The notes under the pieces: generated by a model
The model's database searches: none
Told to the model about the DNA's origin: nothing
The model's input: the letters and a program-made list of their open reading frames with translations, nothing else
Assembly (NCBI GenBank): GCA_944472155.2
Contig: OX235273.1
Location: 102,756,582-102,820,581, forward strand
DNA length: 64,000 bases
DNA from: Trichobilharzia szidati
Lineage: Eukaryota > Platyhelminthes > Trematoda > Strigeidida > Schistosomatidae
Direction: 5' to 3'
In this document: positions 13,101-28,100 of the stretch, piece by piece
How positions within the stretch are numbered: position 1 is the stretch's first letter
How the letters are laid out: each line of letters begins with the position of its first letter
Made by a program: the position numbers and the translations under genes

Positions 13101-16100
13101 GTGGAATCCCGATGGGAAGCGACGAGTGGGTTGTCAGTAGGGGGGCGTGCTGTGGATCATGTGTGGAGGAGGAGATGAGAGATTATGGGCAGTCGTGGGG
13201 CTAGCCAGCTGAAGAGGACAACAGAAAACAGAACAGAGTGGAGGTGTATTGTTGAGGTTCTAGGTTCCACTGGGAACCCAAGGGAATCATAATAATGCCT
13301 GTGTTATTATTTATAATCGAAATAAGGTAGAAATAGATTAGCGGAGCACCAAAACCCTGACGAAATTTAGATTAGTTGACCCTAATAAGATAGGAAATCT
13401 GGAGGATAGTTCAGCTATAGCACCACATGCAATTACACACAACCATGCAATAGGATGGGATAAAATGACAGTTTTAAAATCTAATGTAACCGGATGGAGG
13501 GAAAGATTGATAACAGAAGCTTTATTTATATCGAATCCAACTGAGAATATTTGCACTAGGAATGATTCAACACCTTTCCTAGGCCTGTGAAAAATTCTAC
13601 TACCCTAACGACAAATGTAAAGGAAGAAGGAGAACTATGAAACTAGAGTTTCTGAGTTGTGCAGTTGCAATTGATACGATTATGAACAGTAAAGAGTGTT
13701 GTGTTCGACACGTTATCGTCCAGTAAATAATAATACTGTTTTCACTCACTGTTATTTTTTTATATCTGAGAAACACATTATTATGAAATTGCAAAATACT
13801 ATCACAGTGCCCATATTAAGAATAATGTCTGTATTCTTTCATGTTTCTTGTCAGAATCTTCCATCACAGACAGAAATTTCATTAGCTATATCCCTGAGTG
13901 ATTCAGAACCATTGCCAACTTGTCCAATTTTCTCCTACTTACCAGTACGTAGTGTTGGATTTCGATTCTATATTAATGGTAAGTTTTGATTTCTTACACT
14001 TAAATATATCCTCGTTGTTGTTTTGACTGTTTGACGTTAAAGTATGGCTTTTTGTGTTTCACTGGTGAAATCGTGAGTCCTACATTAGTCAGAAATGATT
14101 GTATGTTCTGCACGATGGACCGTTTTTTTCGTTTTAAGAGTTTATTATACTATGTAACGATTTTACGATTGTGAATTAGAGGATTTGTGTAAGTCTCCAT
14201 GGAGTTCTTACATGTGACTCTTCATCAGTACGCACCGATGACTCCACCAGGGATGAAGTCATCAACTAAGCTTTGTACATTCGTGAATATATATATGTCA
14301 AAGGGGTGAGAAAGTTAAAGAACTATTCCCCGGTCTGAAGGTTGAATTGTAACGAATAATAAGATGAAAATTATCTAATAGAAACATAAATTAAAAGTCA
14401 TAATAATAACAACAAAAATGGACAAGAGTTTTGGATGAAAAAGACATAGTCTGATAATAATTATTGAAAAAATAAAGTGTTTATAATGGTCATGCTAAAA
14501 GCGAAGGTTGAATGTACTTCCTATGGATATATATAGCGTCAGCCTGAATTTCGAACCGTTAATGCTTCAGCTATGTCCATATGTCTTGATCTCACACCTT
14601 TTTGTGAGGTTTGATTGAATATTCTATGTGGTTTTGAAGGATTTTTCAAATGGATCTGAATGTTCTGAGTTCACCAGATATGTTGTGTTACTGAGCTATA
14701 AGCACACAGTCTCCCAGGCTGGATGGTGTTCCTGAGGGCGTTTTACAAGCAGACAAATAACACAGCCAATCTGTTTAGCCCCAGAGGAAGGAGCAAGATA
14801 ACTGGGATTTATATGAAAATAACAATTGTTACTATTATTGTTCCTTTGGATTCCGATTAGAACATAGGGCTTCAAGAGCACATCTCCACTTTTTCCAGTT
14901 TTCTGCAGTCCTCTTTAGCTGGTCCGGCGATTGCCCATAGTCCCTCATCTCCTCCATGTCACCCTCGCACTGACGACCCACTCGGCGTTTCCGATTCGAA
15001 CTTCACTCGAATGCCTGGCGATTGATGTCATCCGATGGTCTCCTCAGTGTGTGTGTTCAATCCATCTCCATTTTATTCGAGATGTCTGTTGAGCAATGGG
15101 TTCTTGGTTGATGCGTTTCCAGGGTTTCTTGTTGATAATTCTTTCAGGCAGGCCATTTGTTCTTCAACATGGAACCAGCGAAGTTGGCAGCTGTTAATAA
15201 AAGCCTGCGGTTGGCTGTTTGAAATGCTTTTCGTGACTCGCCAAGCTGGTGGTTAATATAGTTTCGCCTCTCATAAATGTTTTAACTCCACACCAGATCA
15301 ACGTGTATAAACTTGTTCAAATTGACTGAATGAATCACGGTATGTATCATAACGATCCTGAATACGACCATCGCCCCTAGTGTGTACCTCATTAAAGCTG
15401 TGGCTTACTAATCTAGGTGTTCGATATCCGATCACACAACCATGTAGTAAGTATCTTTAGCCATCAGACATACACACAAATGCACATTAGTTGTGGCTCA
15501 TCACCAACTGCTTGGAAATGTCAGTGGAAAAGAGTTGGGTGGGGAAAAGTGGTCTCATTAAAATCAAGAATCAGTCCATGAAGTTTTCGACAGTTATGGT
15601 TTTAACTTAGCCATGTAGGAAAGTGTGTACACCGCTTAATTAAGGTCCTTGAAATGCTAAGAACCAATGGCTGGAAACTATTGGTGATGTAGTTTTTGGT
15701 CTCCCTTTTTTGCTACCTTTTTATGCTACACATGGAGTGTGGCAACTTAAAGCTTTGCATTTCTTTACAAAGTTCTTTGTTGGAAACTCAGTGAAACACA
15801 GACTTCTGTAATTCAGATTAGAAAGAGATATTGATCTGCGATGACAAAAACGAAACTAACTAACTAGTCAAACCGCTATCTATTACAATAAAATGAATCT
15901 GAATCTGAACTAAAAACTTTATTATTGACATAATAATAAACATTGTCACCTTGTTGTATTGTATCTTTCACTGTCTTATTTAATCATTTGTTTTTCTTCT
16001 TTTTCTTATTTATCTGAAGCTGATTTCGATTTAACATCATCACGTGAAGATGTGGATTCAACTAGTGCTTGGAATCGTTGGCTTGTCGGTAAAATACCCA

Positions 16101-19100
16101 ATGTATTCTCTGATATGATTCAGTGTATTGAAAAGGTAAGCTTGTGTATTCTTCTTCCTCCTCCTCATTTGGCTTACTTATTTCAATGTGTATATGGCAT
16201 ATTATACATCATACGCTATTTCATCCTTCCGGATGAGTCCATGCACACTACAACTCCCGACTCCCCTAGGGTAGGCCTGCCTGTCCATCAGTCCCCAGTT
16301 GTAAGCTCCAGGCGTTTGTATTCGTCCTTCCACTTTTGTGAGGAACATCCATGCCCCGTGAAAGAGGCAATTCATAGGACCTATGTGGTCACATACTGTG
16401 ACCTGCTTGTTACGATAAATGGTAATCAATAGAGCAAGCATGCATGTATGACGATATATACTACTGATGGATTGACATGAGTAGTTAGACAGTACTCCCA
16501 TCAACCAGTAGTCTTTGCTAGCCAGATCTGAGTGATCTAAACACTGAACGGTCGTTCCACGCGCGGTATGGGTCGCATTTTCAGTGATAATGTCTTTAAC
16601 TGAAGAACTGGATGATGGTGATTTGAATCTCAAGGCGGACATCACTTATTTCGAGTTTACAGGCACACCTTGATGGCGTGAGTAATAGCAAACACGATCC
16701 CTTCCAGGGCTTTACTCCAACTACCGAACATTAATAACATTACCGCTGATTAGCTCAGCTTCAGACGAGCGAAACGACCGTCTGGTGTTTAGATCACTTC
16801 TACCCGGCTGGGAAGCACTACTAATTGATGTGAATAGGGTCCAACTACTCACGTCAGTCAACCAATCATAGCATATTAAAGTTTTATTGTCAACCAGTTA
16901 TGCGAAGAGTAGTTGTATTGGATACATACTTATGAGAAGGGTTGACAAATTTTCGTCTGCCTACGTCTTGGTAGTTGATTTCCACTCGGTGCAGGTAGAA
17001 ATATGATGCTGGTCATATGAAGCTTATCAAAGTGTGTTACAGATTCTGGGAGTTTTATATACTACCTCAGTATCTACTAGGTCTACTCATAACCAGTAAA
17101 GGAGAAGTCGGGAAGGATGATGTTAAGAGTTTCAAATACTGTAATCCCTATTATCATATTGTTTAAATTTTTCTCTAACTCTGCTCTTTTTTCCTCTTTC
17201 TCCGTCATTTAGTTACCACCATCATGTTTCAAGCAGAATGTTAGCGATAACCAGCAATCCAAATCGCCTGAATCCAATTCTCAGTTAGGCTACACGCGTA
17301 TTGAGTTAATTGCCCGTATCATCTCTTGTCTACCGTATGATTTATTATCATCTTCATCTTCGACACTGACGTTGACAGCTGGTGCTAGTAGTAGTCGTTC
17401 TACAACAACAACGGCAACATCAACAATAACAAACGATAATGTCTTCTTTGGTTTACCGAGTCAATTACGCTGTAAACTATCAAATATTGCTTGGTTACCA
17501 GGTATTCGACGAACTGATCAAATGATGACAGACAATGAGATATTTGAATATGTCACTGCATCTCGTCTGTTAGTTTTGCCTGCGACTTCATCGTCATCAT
17601 CATCCTACTTACGATTGGATAAGGAGAATAAACAGCCTAAAGGAAATATTGATACTGTAAGTAATTATGAAGCTTTATTACTTGTTTTATGTATTATAGG
17701 GACCTAATAATGATTATGAAACAATTCGTTTCACTTTATAACCTCCCACTCATCCAAGAGGATGCATATAATCTGTCCTTCCTCTCGTAATACTTCCACG
17801 TGGTCATGCGCTCTTAGTGTGTGTGCCAGATAGGTTCTATGCATTGCCTTCACGCATTACGGCTGTTCCCCGTAAAGGCGGAAGGACGAATACAGACGTC
17901 TGGCGCTTACAACTGTATTAGTGGAAATTCAGGTTCACCTAGGAGAGTTGGAAAATCGTGATAAGTAAAGTTCCCTTTATGAACTTCAAGATGACATAAT
18001 TTACCTTAATTGTTAAATGTATTTGTTCAACAGATTTTGGAAAGTCTGATCACCTCTGTACTTTTCATGGGGAACGTGTGTGAAAATAATGAAGCGATAA
18101 GGAGTGGGAGAATAGACACAGGTCGGTGGAGATCAGTAAATCAAAATTAGGGAGATAATAGTAGACATGTCCTCGGATCAAAACAAAATCATTTACCAAG
18201 GAAGGTTTAATGTGAGAGCGCAAATCGTTTTTGAGCACATATAAGGGTGATTGAAAACTTCCTAATCACTATAGCTTCCACAAACTTTAGGATACACCCC
18301 AAAATATGTTCTACACAGAGTTTTAAAAGACTTATGAATGTCAATTTTGAAATAATAACGGGGGGTGGGGATTTGTAGATCATGTGGATGATTTTTATGT
18401 TGTCGTATTCTCTTTGCCAGATGGTTTCATTTTGAGACTTTTATTGTCGTTGTAGACAACATCTTCAGCATAGACGTCAGTATGAAGTGAATTCTCTGTG
18501 AATGATATAATTGTATCTCCTGACAATATTTTTCGTGGTTGGTTGAATGAAGCGGTTGATTCTTATATTTATGCTTTGATATTTTAAGTAAAATAAATTG
18601 GTCTTTAGAATTGCTGGCCAAGTTAAACTTTAGACACCAGTAACTACCAATCAGCGAACGACGTCGAATTATCCAATGAGATTCACGAACGTAGTTCAAT
18701 GTTGTATAGCGCTTGATTCATTTCAGTGTGTGCCCTTACAAGGTTACGTTTGCATATTGAGGAGGATATTGTCTTTCAGTATTGCCTGGACTTAGGCTTG
18801 TTTCGAAAGGAGAGAAGTTGTCGTGTGGTTGTGTAATGACTCTAAAAAAATTACAATTTCAACTGATGGTTTTGTACATCGTTGGGGAATATGCTGGAAG
18901 CGAGTTAGTATTAGAGAGGGTAATATTTTGTAGGAACTTTTTTGCTAGGTCGCATCTCTCCCTAACCCAAATTTTGTACATTTACAATTACTGGGTACTG
19001 AAACAGTCCGTGAGAGCCTCTGCTCCCGAGATGGAGAACAGCGTCGTCTCGGCAGTTCAGTGGTACCAGCACTGCAGATATCGCCTCATGGAAAATGTAC

Positions 19101-22100
19101 AGAATTACTTCGTTGTTAGGCGGGGACGATGTAGTAGTCCTTGTTTATGAGACAGTGTTGGTGAAGAAGAAATATAACGGCGGTCGTCAGAGAGCGAACA
19201 ACATTTGGGTTATAGGTTTATACGACACGTCCCTCCGAAAAAGATTTGTTGAAAAAATAGCAGACAGGAAGACGACTGCTCTGATACCTTTCATAAAGCG
19301 ACTTGTGAAGCCCGGATCAATTGTACACATCGACGAGTGGAAAGGCTATGATGTGGTGTGACTTCTCTATTGACAGTCCCACGCTGAATTGGGAAATGTT
19401 TCTCTCCCGTGTTCGGGAAAGAAACCCATTGTAACCGTTTTATCATTTTTTTATGCATTTTTCTATAAATTTACGTTACCGCTTATCATAAACGCCTATT
19501 TCATGTGATTGGTCCGTTCAAGGTCGTTTGCTGATTGGTTGTTACTGGTGTCTAAAGTTTAACTTGGCCGAATTGCCATTTGTATCATTACAGTAAACTG
19601 TGTTCAGTGGACTTCTTTTGTGACAAATTGACTTGAGCTCTTCACTTTCGGCTAAAATAGATTAGGAGGGGGCGGGGACGATGGCTTGAATTCCTTCTCC
19701 ACGTAAATCATCCACAGTTACCACTTTGTATGTATCATCCAGTCTGATACTAAATGTGTAGATTCTCCTCCTCCTATCGTAATTCTATCTTCTATGTATT
19801 TTATTTGTGTAATTTATGTAGTGGGTGGTGTCTGAAGGTGAAATTAAAAATCTGGGTCACCTCACGTCGCATATTTATGCAGTATTGTATTATTCGTTTA
19901 TCGGGCTCCAACTGCGAAGTATAGCTTCAGTAGAACATCTTTATTGTATTCTATCCTTTGTCGCATCTTTTTCTATCAGCTCCGTGACTGACTGACTGAC
20001 TGACCACAACCTTTTGATTATCTTTTCACATGATATCCTCCAGTGTCACTCTCACACCCATGCCAAACTCGTCGCTTTCCATTTTAGGAAGCCTCAACTA
20101 ACTAATCATTAAGGCAGTTAGTTACTTAGATGGTATGTTGATGGTTCAATTATAGAATGGTCATCAACCAGGCGGAAGCTATGAGTGCGATTCCCTACCG
20201 ATGCACTACTCTTAAATCTCGCTTAGCAGAGTAACAAGCCTGGTAAAGAAGGCAAGTTGGACGTGAGGTGCCTAGGAACCTCATCGTATAAAAAAGCTTT
20301 ATGTTCCACTCGAAACGTCAAGGAATGAGAAAATTACCCCTAGATTAGCATATATTTGTGGTTTATTATTATTATTATGGTTGTTTCTATTTAATTTACA
20401 GGTAAATTCTTCATGCAATCCGGATGTACTACTTATCCGCCTTCTAGTGAACTGTCTGCAAATGTTTGAACCTCATGAAGACTTATTTATGCATAGAAAA
20501 GTGTATAAACGTAATAAGACGTCAACTACCACAGTTGGTGAAGACGACATTAACACCGTTGGCGATGATATCGTTGTTGTTCATGATAATGAGGATGATG
20601 ATGATGATGGTGATGTTGACAATAGTATGGATGATAAATGGCAGTCGAATTATCATCTAGTCAATCGAATCCGAGTGGAATCATTAAATTGGCTTGGTAC
20701 CCAGTCACTTTCAATTACTTCACTATTGGATTTAGCTACAATTTTAAAACCCGGTATGTGTTTCTACTCTATTCTCCTATTCCAAACATGTTTACTTAAA
20801 TTATAGGTTGTTTCGCAAGGATGTAGATTGATCTCCATGTAAATTTCATCATGAAATGATATTGGGTAGGTAAACATTGATAACTATAGAGCACTGCACA
20901 GCTATTTCGTCCCAGTTTGGGACTCTTCATCGGTGTGTGCCTACCCATTATATTCTATCAGGGATCGATGCTGAGACCTGTATTTTACGAGATCAGCGTA
21001 TTGACTATTCAGAAACTTGAACTGAAATCCAATTACCTAAGAATTTCAACTTATTTCAATTCTTGATATATTGCTACAGCGAACCAATGCCATCGATAAG
21101 CGTCCACTTCTCTTATCTGGATATGGTTAACCCCACTGGCCATGACTTCTCAATATTATAAAACATCAGGGTGTCCGTACAGAAGAGGTACCAATGCACT
21201 GGAGATTATTTATTTAGGCTATAGGTTTTTGCAGGGATTTGGATCAATTTTTAATACTGATTCTGTCACAAACCTCGACACCATTTATAGTCATTAAAAA
21301 CCAGTTTGACATTTCGGAGGGTGTGGTTGTGAAGGATAAAGTAGGTAAGAAGAAGGATAGAATCGTTTGAAGGAAAACTGAAAATTGACGGGGATTTGAA
21401 TTAATAAGTAAATATCAGATTCCCTTTTAGGTTTCAGGCACGTTTTACTGAAGAGTGTCAACACATGGTGAGTTGTTTTCGGGGAGGAATTGTTGTCTGA
21501 ACCCATCAAGAGCATTTTGGGAGTATTCATCAGTTCATGTTACTTACAGAAAGAGAAGAAAGGAAGAAATCACAGCATTGTGAGGGGTGACTATGAATCC
21601 ACCTAGAGAGTCATAGTACATCAAACAAATGCCAACTGTACACAGTTATGTTCCATCCCATGAGAACCACGTTACAGACTAATCAACTCTCCGTTTTCCC
21701 ACACCAGTCCCAAGGCTAGCAAAATTATTGAACGGTGTGGAAGCTGCTGGAATAACATTCGTAATACATATCCAAAGCTTAGATCTCAAGATCACATCAC
21801 TTATTGAAGCACCATGTCCAAACAAACACTGCCGGACATCAGAATTACATGATGCCACCGAGTGTGATAACGATAGATAAAAACTCTGAATCGCCTCGCA
21901 TTCTCAGCTGAGAGAGTCTACACTTTCAAAACGTGGAGTGAGACTACACACACTGGAGCATTGTAAATCCCACCTTTGACAGCCAGACTAACGTCGCGAC
22001 GGAGCGAGAGGTGTGACCCAGGTTACTCTATGCCTCAGTGGTTTTCAGTATAAGTTCAGTTATTTCATCGATGATGCCTCCTCCAGGAGTTACACAACGA

Positions 22101-25100
22101 ACAGTTCACCTTCATGAGTGAGTGCATTGATTAGGGATCATTCCAATCTTACAATTAGATAGAGAAAAACACTGATCGCCTAAAAAGAGCTAAATATATA
22201 TTTTCATTGATTGAGTCTTATATCTGAATTTGTGTTTTATATTGTACACTTAAATAGTAGTTTAGTAGATTTTTGTTTTTGGTATTTAGAGGTGAATTCA
22301 ACATATGCCCAAGATAAAAATTATTTTGTGGTTACGGATGAATTGTAATTATATATTAGTCATATTGATCCTATTATGATTACTATTATTATCATTTCAC
22401 TCTTACAGAGGATGTTAATCGTCCCGGTCTATTATCAGTACTCATATCAAGTTTTGAGGCGTGTCTATCTGCTCATAATACGTCTACATCATCATCATCA
22501 TCGTCAGGAGCATCATCGAAGCCATCAGCTATGGTAGCTAGACGTCGTCTACTGACAGCACTACAACACCTGCCTATATTTCCTCTAACCAATGAACAAT
22601 GTATTCGATTAAACGATAAGCAAGCGCATTCATGGGCTGATATTCATCCGGTTGTCTTGTTACCACCTCATCCATCTGAGCTTAATTCTGTATTAATTGG
22701 AATTACATATGGTAGGTGAATGATTTTTTGTAGTCTACCTTATCCTACTCAAGCGTGTTCTTGCGTAATGTGTATGTATTTTACTATTGTTAACGAACGT
22801 TGGTCGGTGGTAAGACGACCAATACTTGGCAACATCTTGAACTACTGAATTGCATGATCTCTTGAACGATTCATAGAGGGAGTCGTGTTGAACCAATAAA
22901 TGCTAATCGAACACAGCTATCCTTCATTCCTTGGTGCTATGCACTAGCAGCGTTTTCACCTTACATTCGGTCTTGTAGATTGTCAATGGTGAACAGTATT
23001 GAAGCCTTTGGGTTGGAATTTGTGGCACTTATCTGAAAGACTACCTTTATCCTTTTCAAACCTCTATCGTCCGATCTCCAAATAGCCTACACAGATGTAG
23101 TATCGGATAGAAGCAGTTCTATTTAAGACAGTGATGCTGGCAAATATTCTCAACTAAGGCTGATCAGGTTTTTACAGATTTTGGAACAATGATGAATGCA
23201 GCAAACTGTTGTAGACTCGACCTATGTTGTTCTTTGTATTCGTATTAATATCTGTTTTGTCTCTGCTGTAGTCAAATTGTAAACATATTTACATACTACA
23301 CTGCAATTAATATCCTGCATTTGTGTAGCTGATTGGCTTTAGAACCGAGAGAGTGCAAATTAGTTATCAATAATTCTCCTGTGTCTACTGTGTAAAATAA
23401 TCATCAGTGATGTTGAATACGCCTTCATAATGATTACAAGATTATTTATCTGGTTGCTTTTCAACTTTTTTATTCCGTTCTTGAAGAACATTTCAAGCTT
23501 GTTTTTCTCACCACCAGCGAATTCTCTATATGTATGATGATTATGCACATAGCGACAATCAAGAAACAATTCCACAGTGTTGGTGGTTTTATTCGTATAA
23601 CATATTGGGTCATACCTCTGTCATGAAAGGTGTACTTACTGTGCAGCAGTTCTCTGCGTCCATATTAATGACTATGAGATACGGCTGTTGAAACTGTAAG
23701 ATAAGATATTAATGGGTGGTTAGGCATCTTGGATCATAGATGTTTGTGTTCTGTCACTCGGGCGAGTAAAACTGAGGTTAGAAATGGGATGTTGAGTGAG
23801 ATAGGCGAATCAATCAATGAGGTTGTGAAGCTACATCGAATGAAATTGCATGCTGAGATATCGCCTTCCTCGGTCAGCAGCTCTACAATTGACTCAGAAA
23901 TCGGTTTGGAAGAGAGTTAGTAGGGGTGGCCAAAGTTAAAGCCTGTCATCAGCCCATAAAGTCGTAGACTATTGGTTTAAACCACATAGGATGGTGTTGA
24001 CTACCTGGTTAGGGTCTTCGGGACACTGAAAACGAATGACTGTGGACTGTTGGTTTTTTATTCCTTTATGTTTCTATTGAATATAGGGCTTCAAGCTAGA
24101 GCTTTCAAGTTTTGGGTTAGTCTCCTACCCAACCTTCCCTCTTTACCAGTCTTATTACTGACTTAACGAGGTAAAGGAGTCTGTCGGCTGGCGATTGAAC
24201 CCCGAAGCAGCAGCGTGGTGGGGGAGCGTTCTACCGCTGTACCACCGACGCAGACTGTTGCCGATACGGTTTAATATCCATCTCTGATATCTCCAACACT
24301 CATGAAATCTTCATTATTATCCACATGATTATTTCTTCCCCAACACATTGTCGAATTTCGATTCGAACGTATGAAAGCATTCTATGCGTTGTACTGTATA
24401 GCTGGCCAAACTTTCCAAAGTGATACACGGTATCGAGAACACATTTTGATGTGACTGAATCTGTTGTACTACTCGATAAGAATAATAACTTATATCAAGA
24501 CTACCAAACTATCTCAACAATACCCTTCGGCAGCTATACACTCCAAAAGTTTCTCAAACATAAAATAAGCACTACATACCATATTCAATTAACCAAACAC
24601 AATTATTGAGTTACCTGCTAATCAGTAAGAATATTCTCAAATCGGGTGGTTTTCAATTCATGATTGAGCTCTCTGAGTGCTTACTTAAACCGGGTGGTGG
24701 TGGCATACAACTACTCATTTCAGTCAATCAGTAGTATATATATATAGTTCTACTCATTTATGCTTGCTTCCATTTATAGTATCAAACGGAGAACACATAT
24801 TTGTGATCTGAATAATTTTTGATATCCGAGGGAGACTGTGGTGGAATTTCGCCTCCTGTGATTGTGTAAATTGCAAATGGCGAATGTGATTTCTTCTCAA
24901 CAAAGTAGGGTCTGCAGGAGTCAAATCGGATGCAGTTCAAGGTCGAGCAGTCACTCCACGGAGTAACCTTGATCTGGTGAAAGTATTGAAAATGGTCATC
25001 AGGCAAAAACAATGACACCTAAAAAGGATGAAGTTATAGGCGGATCTACAAACATTTGATGAACAGGTCCGGGGGAAGAGATGGACGGATTAAAAAAATT

Positions 25101-28100
25101 ATTTGAAGTAGTCAAGTAATTAATGAATATTGTGCATAGATTGTTCATCGAGAGGGATCTTCTGATTATAATTACTCTATTGGATATTTATTTTGTATTA
25201 CTTCTAAACATATTATGAAAATGATGACGACTTTTGAAAATATCTTTCCCGCCGTTTTTCCTTTTATGTTCTTTTGAACAAAATATATCTATCATAGATG
25301 AATATATAAGTATGTTGGAGAAACTAGGACCGTTGATTAAACCAATTGCCTTTCACAGTTGCCTTCAAGTTGACAATAATGCTAAAAGTCAATATAACAT
25401 GCCAAAAGAATTCTCCTCACTGTTGACCAATGAATCTCCTATGGGGCTAGGCTTACAAATAGCTACACCTTCTATTGTCCTAAAAGAATGGATTCTGCCT
25501 TATTTAAAAAAATTAAATCAAGTCGGATTCATTCACCAGAATTCAGAGAGTATTATCAATTGGTGTCTAACTATTGGTCAATTCTATGCTACAATTGATA
25601 TTAATTTCAACAATGCATTGAACATTGGAAATAAATCATTACACAACTATGAATTCAGTGCTCTACTACCAATCATTGTATCAGATAATCATGGTAAAGA
25701 ATGCCTACTTCCAGCATTATGTAATGAAAGTGGATATAGACGTGTTGAACCAGTATTCTTACCTCCAGCATCATTTACAATCGCCACATCATCATCATCT
25801 ACTGGTTCTTCTGCTTCTGGACAAAATCAGACAAATTTTGTAGAAGAATTAGAAGTTGATTTATTCAAATTTTTAATGGATCAAATGAATACAATCACTG
25901 ATTCTTCTTCTTGTAGTTCTGTGTACAATGTATCATCGAAGTATTTTCATCATGGTTTTTCAAGTCATGATCTTCGACAGGGTTGTCGATGGTTTAATTT
26001 ATTCTCTGGGGCTGGTAAGTAGTGTATTACATCATTATTCTTTATTTCGTTTGTGCATGTATTTATGTATTTATGTATGTATGTATGTATGTATGTATGC
26101 ATGCATGTATGTATGTATGTATGCATGTATGTATGTATGCATGCATGTATGCATGCATGTATATATGTATGTATGTATGCATGTATGTATGTATGTATGT
26201 ATGTATGTATACATGTATGCATGTATGTATGTATGTATGTATGCATGTATGTATGTATGCATGTATGTATGTATGAATGTATGTATGTATGTATGTATGT
26301 ATGTATTATTATTATTATTCCCCTGGGTTCCGACTGAAATCTAGGGCTTCAACAACACATCTCCACTTTGTTGTGTTTTCTTCCGTCCTCTTCATCTGGG
26401 TCCACGATTGCCCAAACTTTCTCATTTCTTCCTCACATGATCTCCTCCATGTCACCCTCGAACCTATGACCCTCTCTTCGCTTCCCATTTGGATTCCTCT
26501 CAAGTGATGGCCTGTATTGTGCCCGATGTCATTCAAAGACCTACTCAACGTGTGCCCAATACATCTCCATTTTCGCCTACATATTTGTTGAGCGATCGGT
26601 TCTTGGTTGGTTTGTTCCATTGCACAGTTTCTTGTTGCTAGTTCTTTCTGGTCGACCGGCCATTTGAGCTTCGGTATGGAGCCAGCGAAGAAGGCAGCTG
26701 TTGGTAAAAGTCTTCAAGTCTGTATTTATATAAATTATAATTTTCGAACTCCTTGAATTATTGATCCCGTGGGATGGAATCAGGTTAGTCGCACACACAC
26801 ACACACACAGTTCCAACTGGTGAGCTTGATCTCGAATGATCGACCACTTTGACGTGGCTGACTGACTGGATTACTGGAAGTCACTTCTGGTTGGCCTGAT
26901 TTGATACGAACTACTGAGATCAATGATTCAGTTTCGTATAGAGTATCATGTGAAATGCAACCACAATGTAATTCATTATAGGTCTATAAGTGTAAAATGT
27001 TAGGAATGTAAGTTGATTGACGAGGTTGTCAATCTTCATTGATTTCCGGAATCTCCCCTGTTGTATCTCAGATGTGTACGTAGTTGGTGTAAGCACTTGA
27101 CCCAGTGGATCCTGGGTTCGATCCCCTTTCTACCTGTTTTAGTCGGTGAAACTAAGTAATATCAATAGCGCATGACATAATGTCAGTTTATAGAAGACTC
27201 CAAAATTAATAAACACTGTTGAGAAATTACACTTATATGTGGGATGAAATTAACTGAAATCATAGAAACAAGGCAAATTAGATTGTAGCAAATGGGAGAA
27301 ATGGTTAAAGTCGAAGATTATGTGTTGAAATAAGAGGAAGAATTCAGATATCGAGTTGCCATGACAAAGAGAAATTAAATGACGATGTTAACTGAAATAG
27401 GTTGGGAAACTGTGAAGTATAATTAAACCAATACATAGTACATGTCTGTGATGTTATGGCTGTTCATATCAGGCATATAGGTAGGTTTAAGATCAGTTTG
27501 AGCGCGTGTGTTATCCCCAAGATACTTGAAACCAATGATTGTTGACTTTGTGTGGATTGATCAGAATTTTTAATTCAATTTTCTGATTTCCCCGTTGATT
27601 GATTATAATGAAATATCCGGCCTCTGTTGACATGTCGGCTCCTAGTGCGGACGCTTCAACGATGTGTGAAGTAGTTTGATGGATGATGACTAGCTGTGGA
27701 ATCCGGGATTCGCCATACTTCATTCTATTTGGGACTCGTTCGATGGTTGCACTTGCCCTCGTGTCCCAAGTGGTCATGTAGATAACGCTTTGTCGTTTGA
27801 AAAGATTGGTACTTGGTTCTAGCCTCGGTGGGAACACCTTGATTACTTATTGGGGAATGCAGGTGCATCCAGTTGATGAGTCCCGGCTAGGACGAAAAGT
27901 GTCATGTCTTGGATTCTAATGCTAGTCACCATCCACCAAATTGACTGAAATTGTTCAAGAAGTACATAGGTATTCACTCTGTGTTCTTTTCACAGTTATG
28001 TGCTGATTAATATCTATATATAGCAGTGAATTATTTTAATCTTGATTCATGTTGAGGTTGCCTACACTTTTCTTCCTTTTGAAATTTTACTACTGAAAAA

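Noticed and set aside
18782..19150. 122-codon frame as an independent gene
   Set aside because: It lies inside the Merlin TIRs and contains transposase N-terminal sequence.
25928..26344. Open frames of Met-Tyr-Val-Cys and His-Thr-Tyr-Ile repeats on both strands
   Set aside because: Translation of the ATGT microsatellite; open in several frames at once, with no other coding signal.
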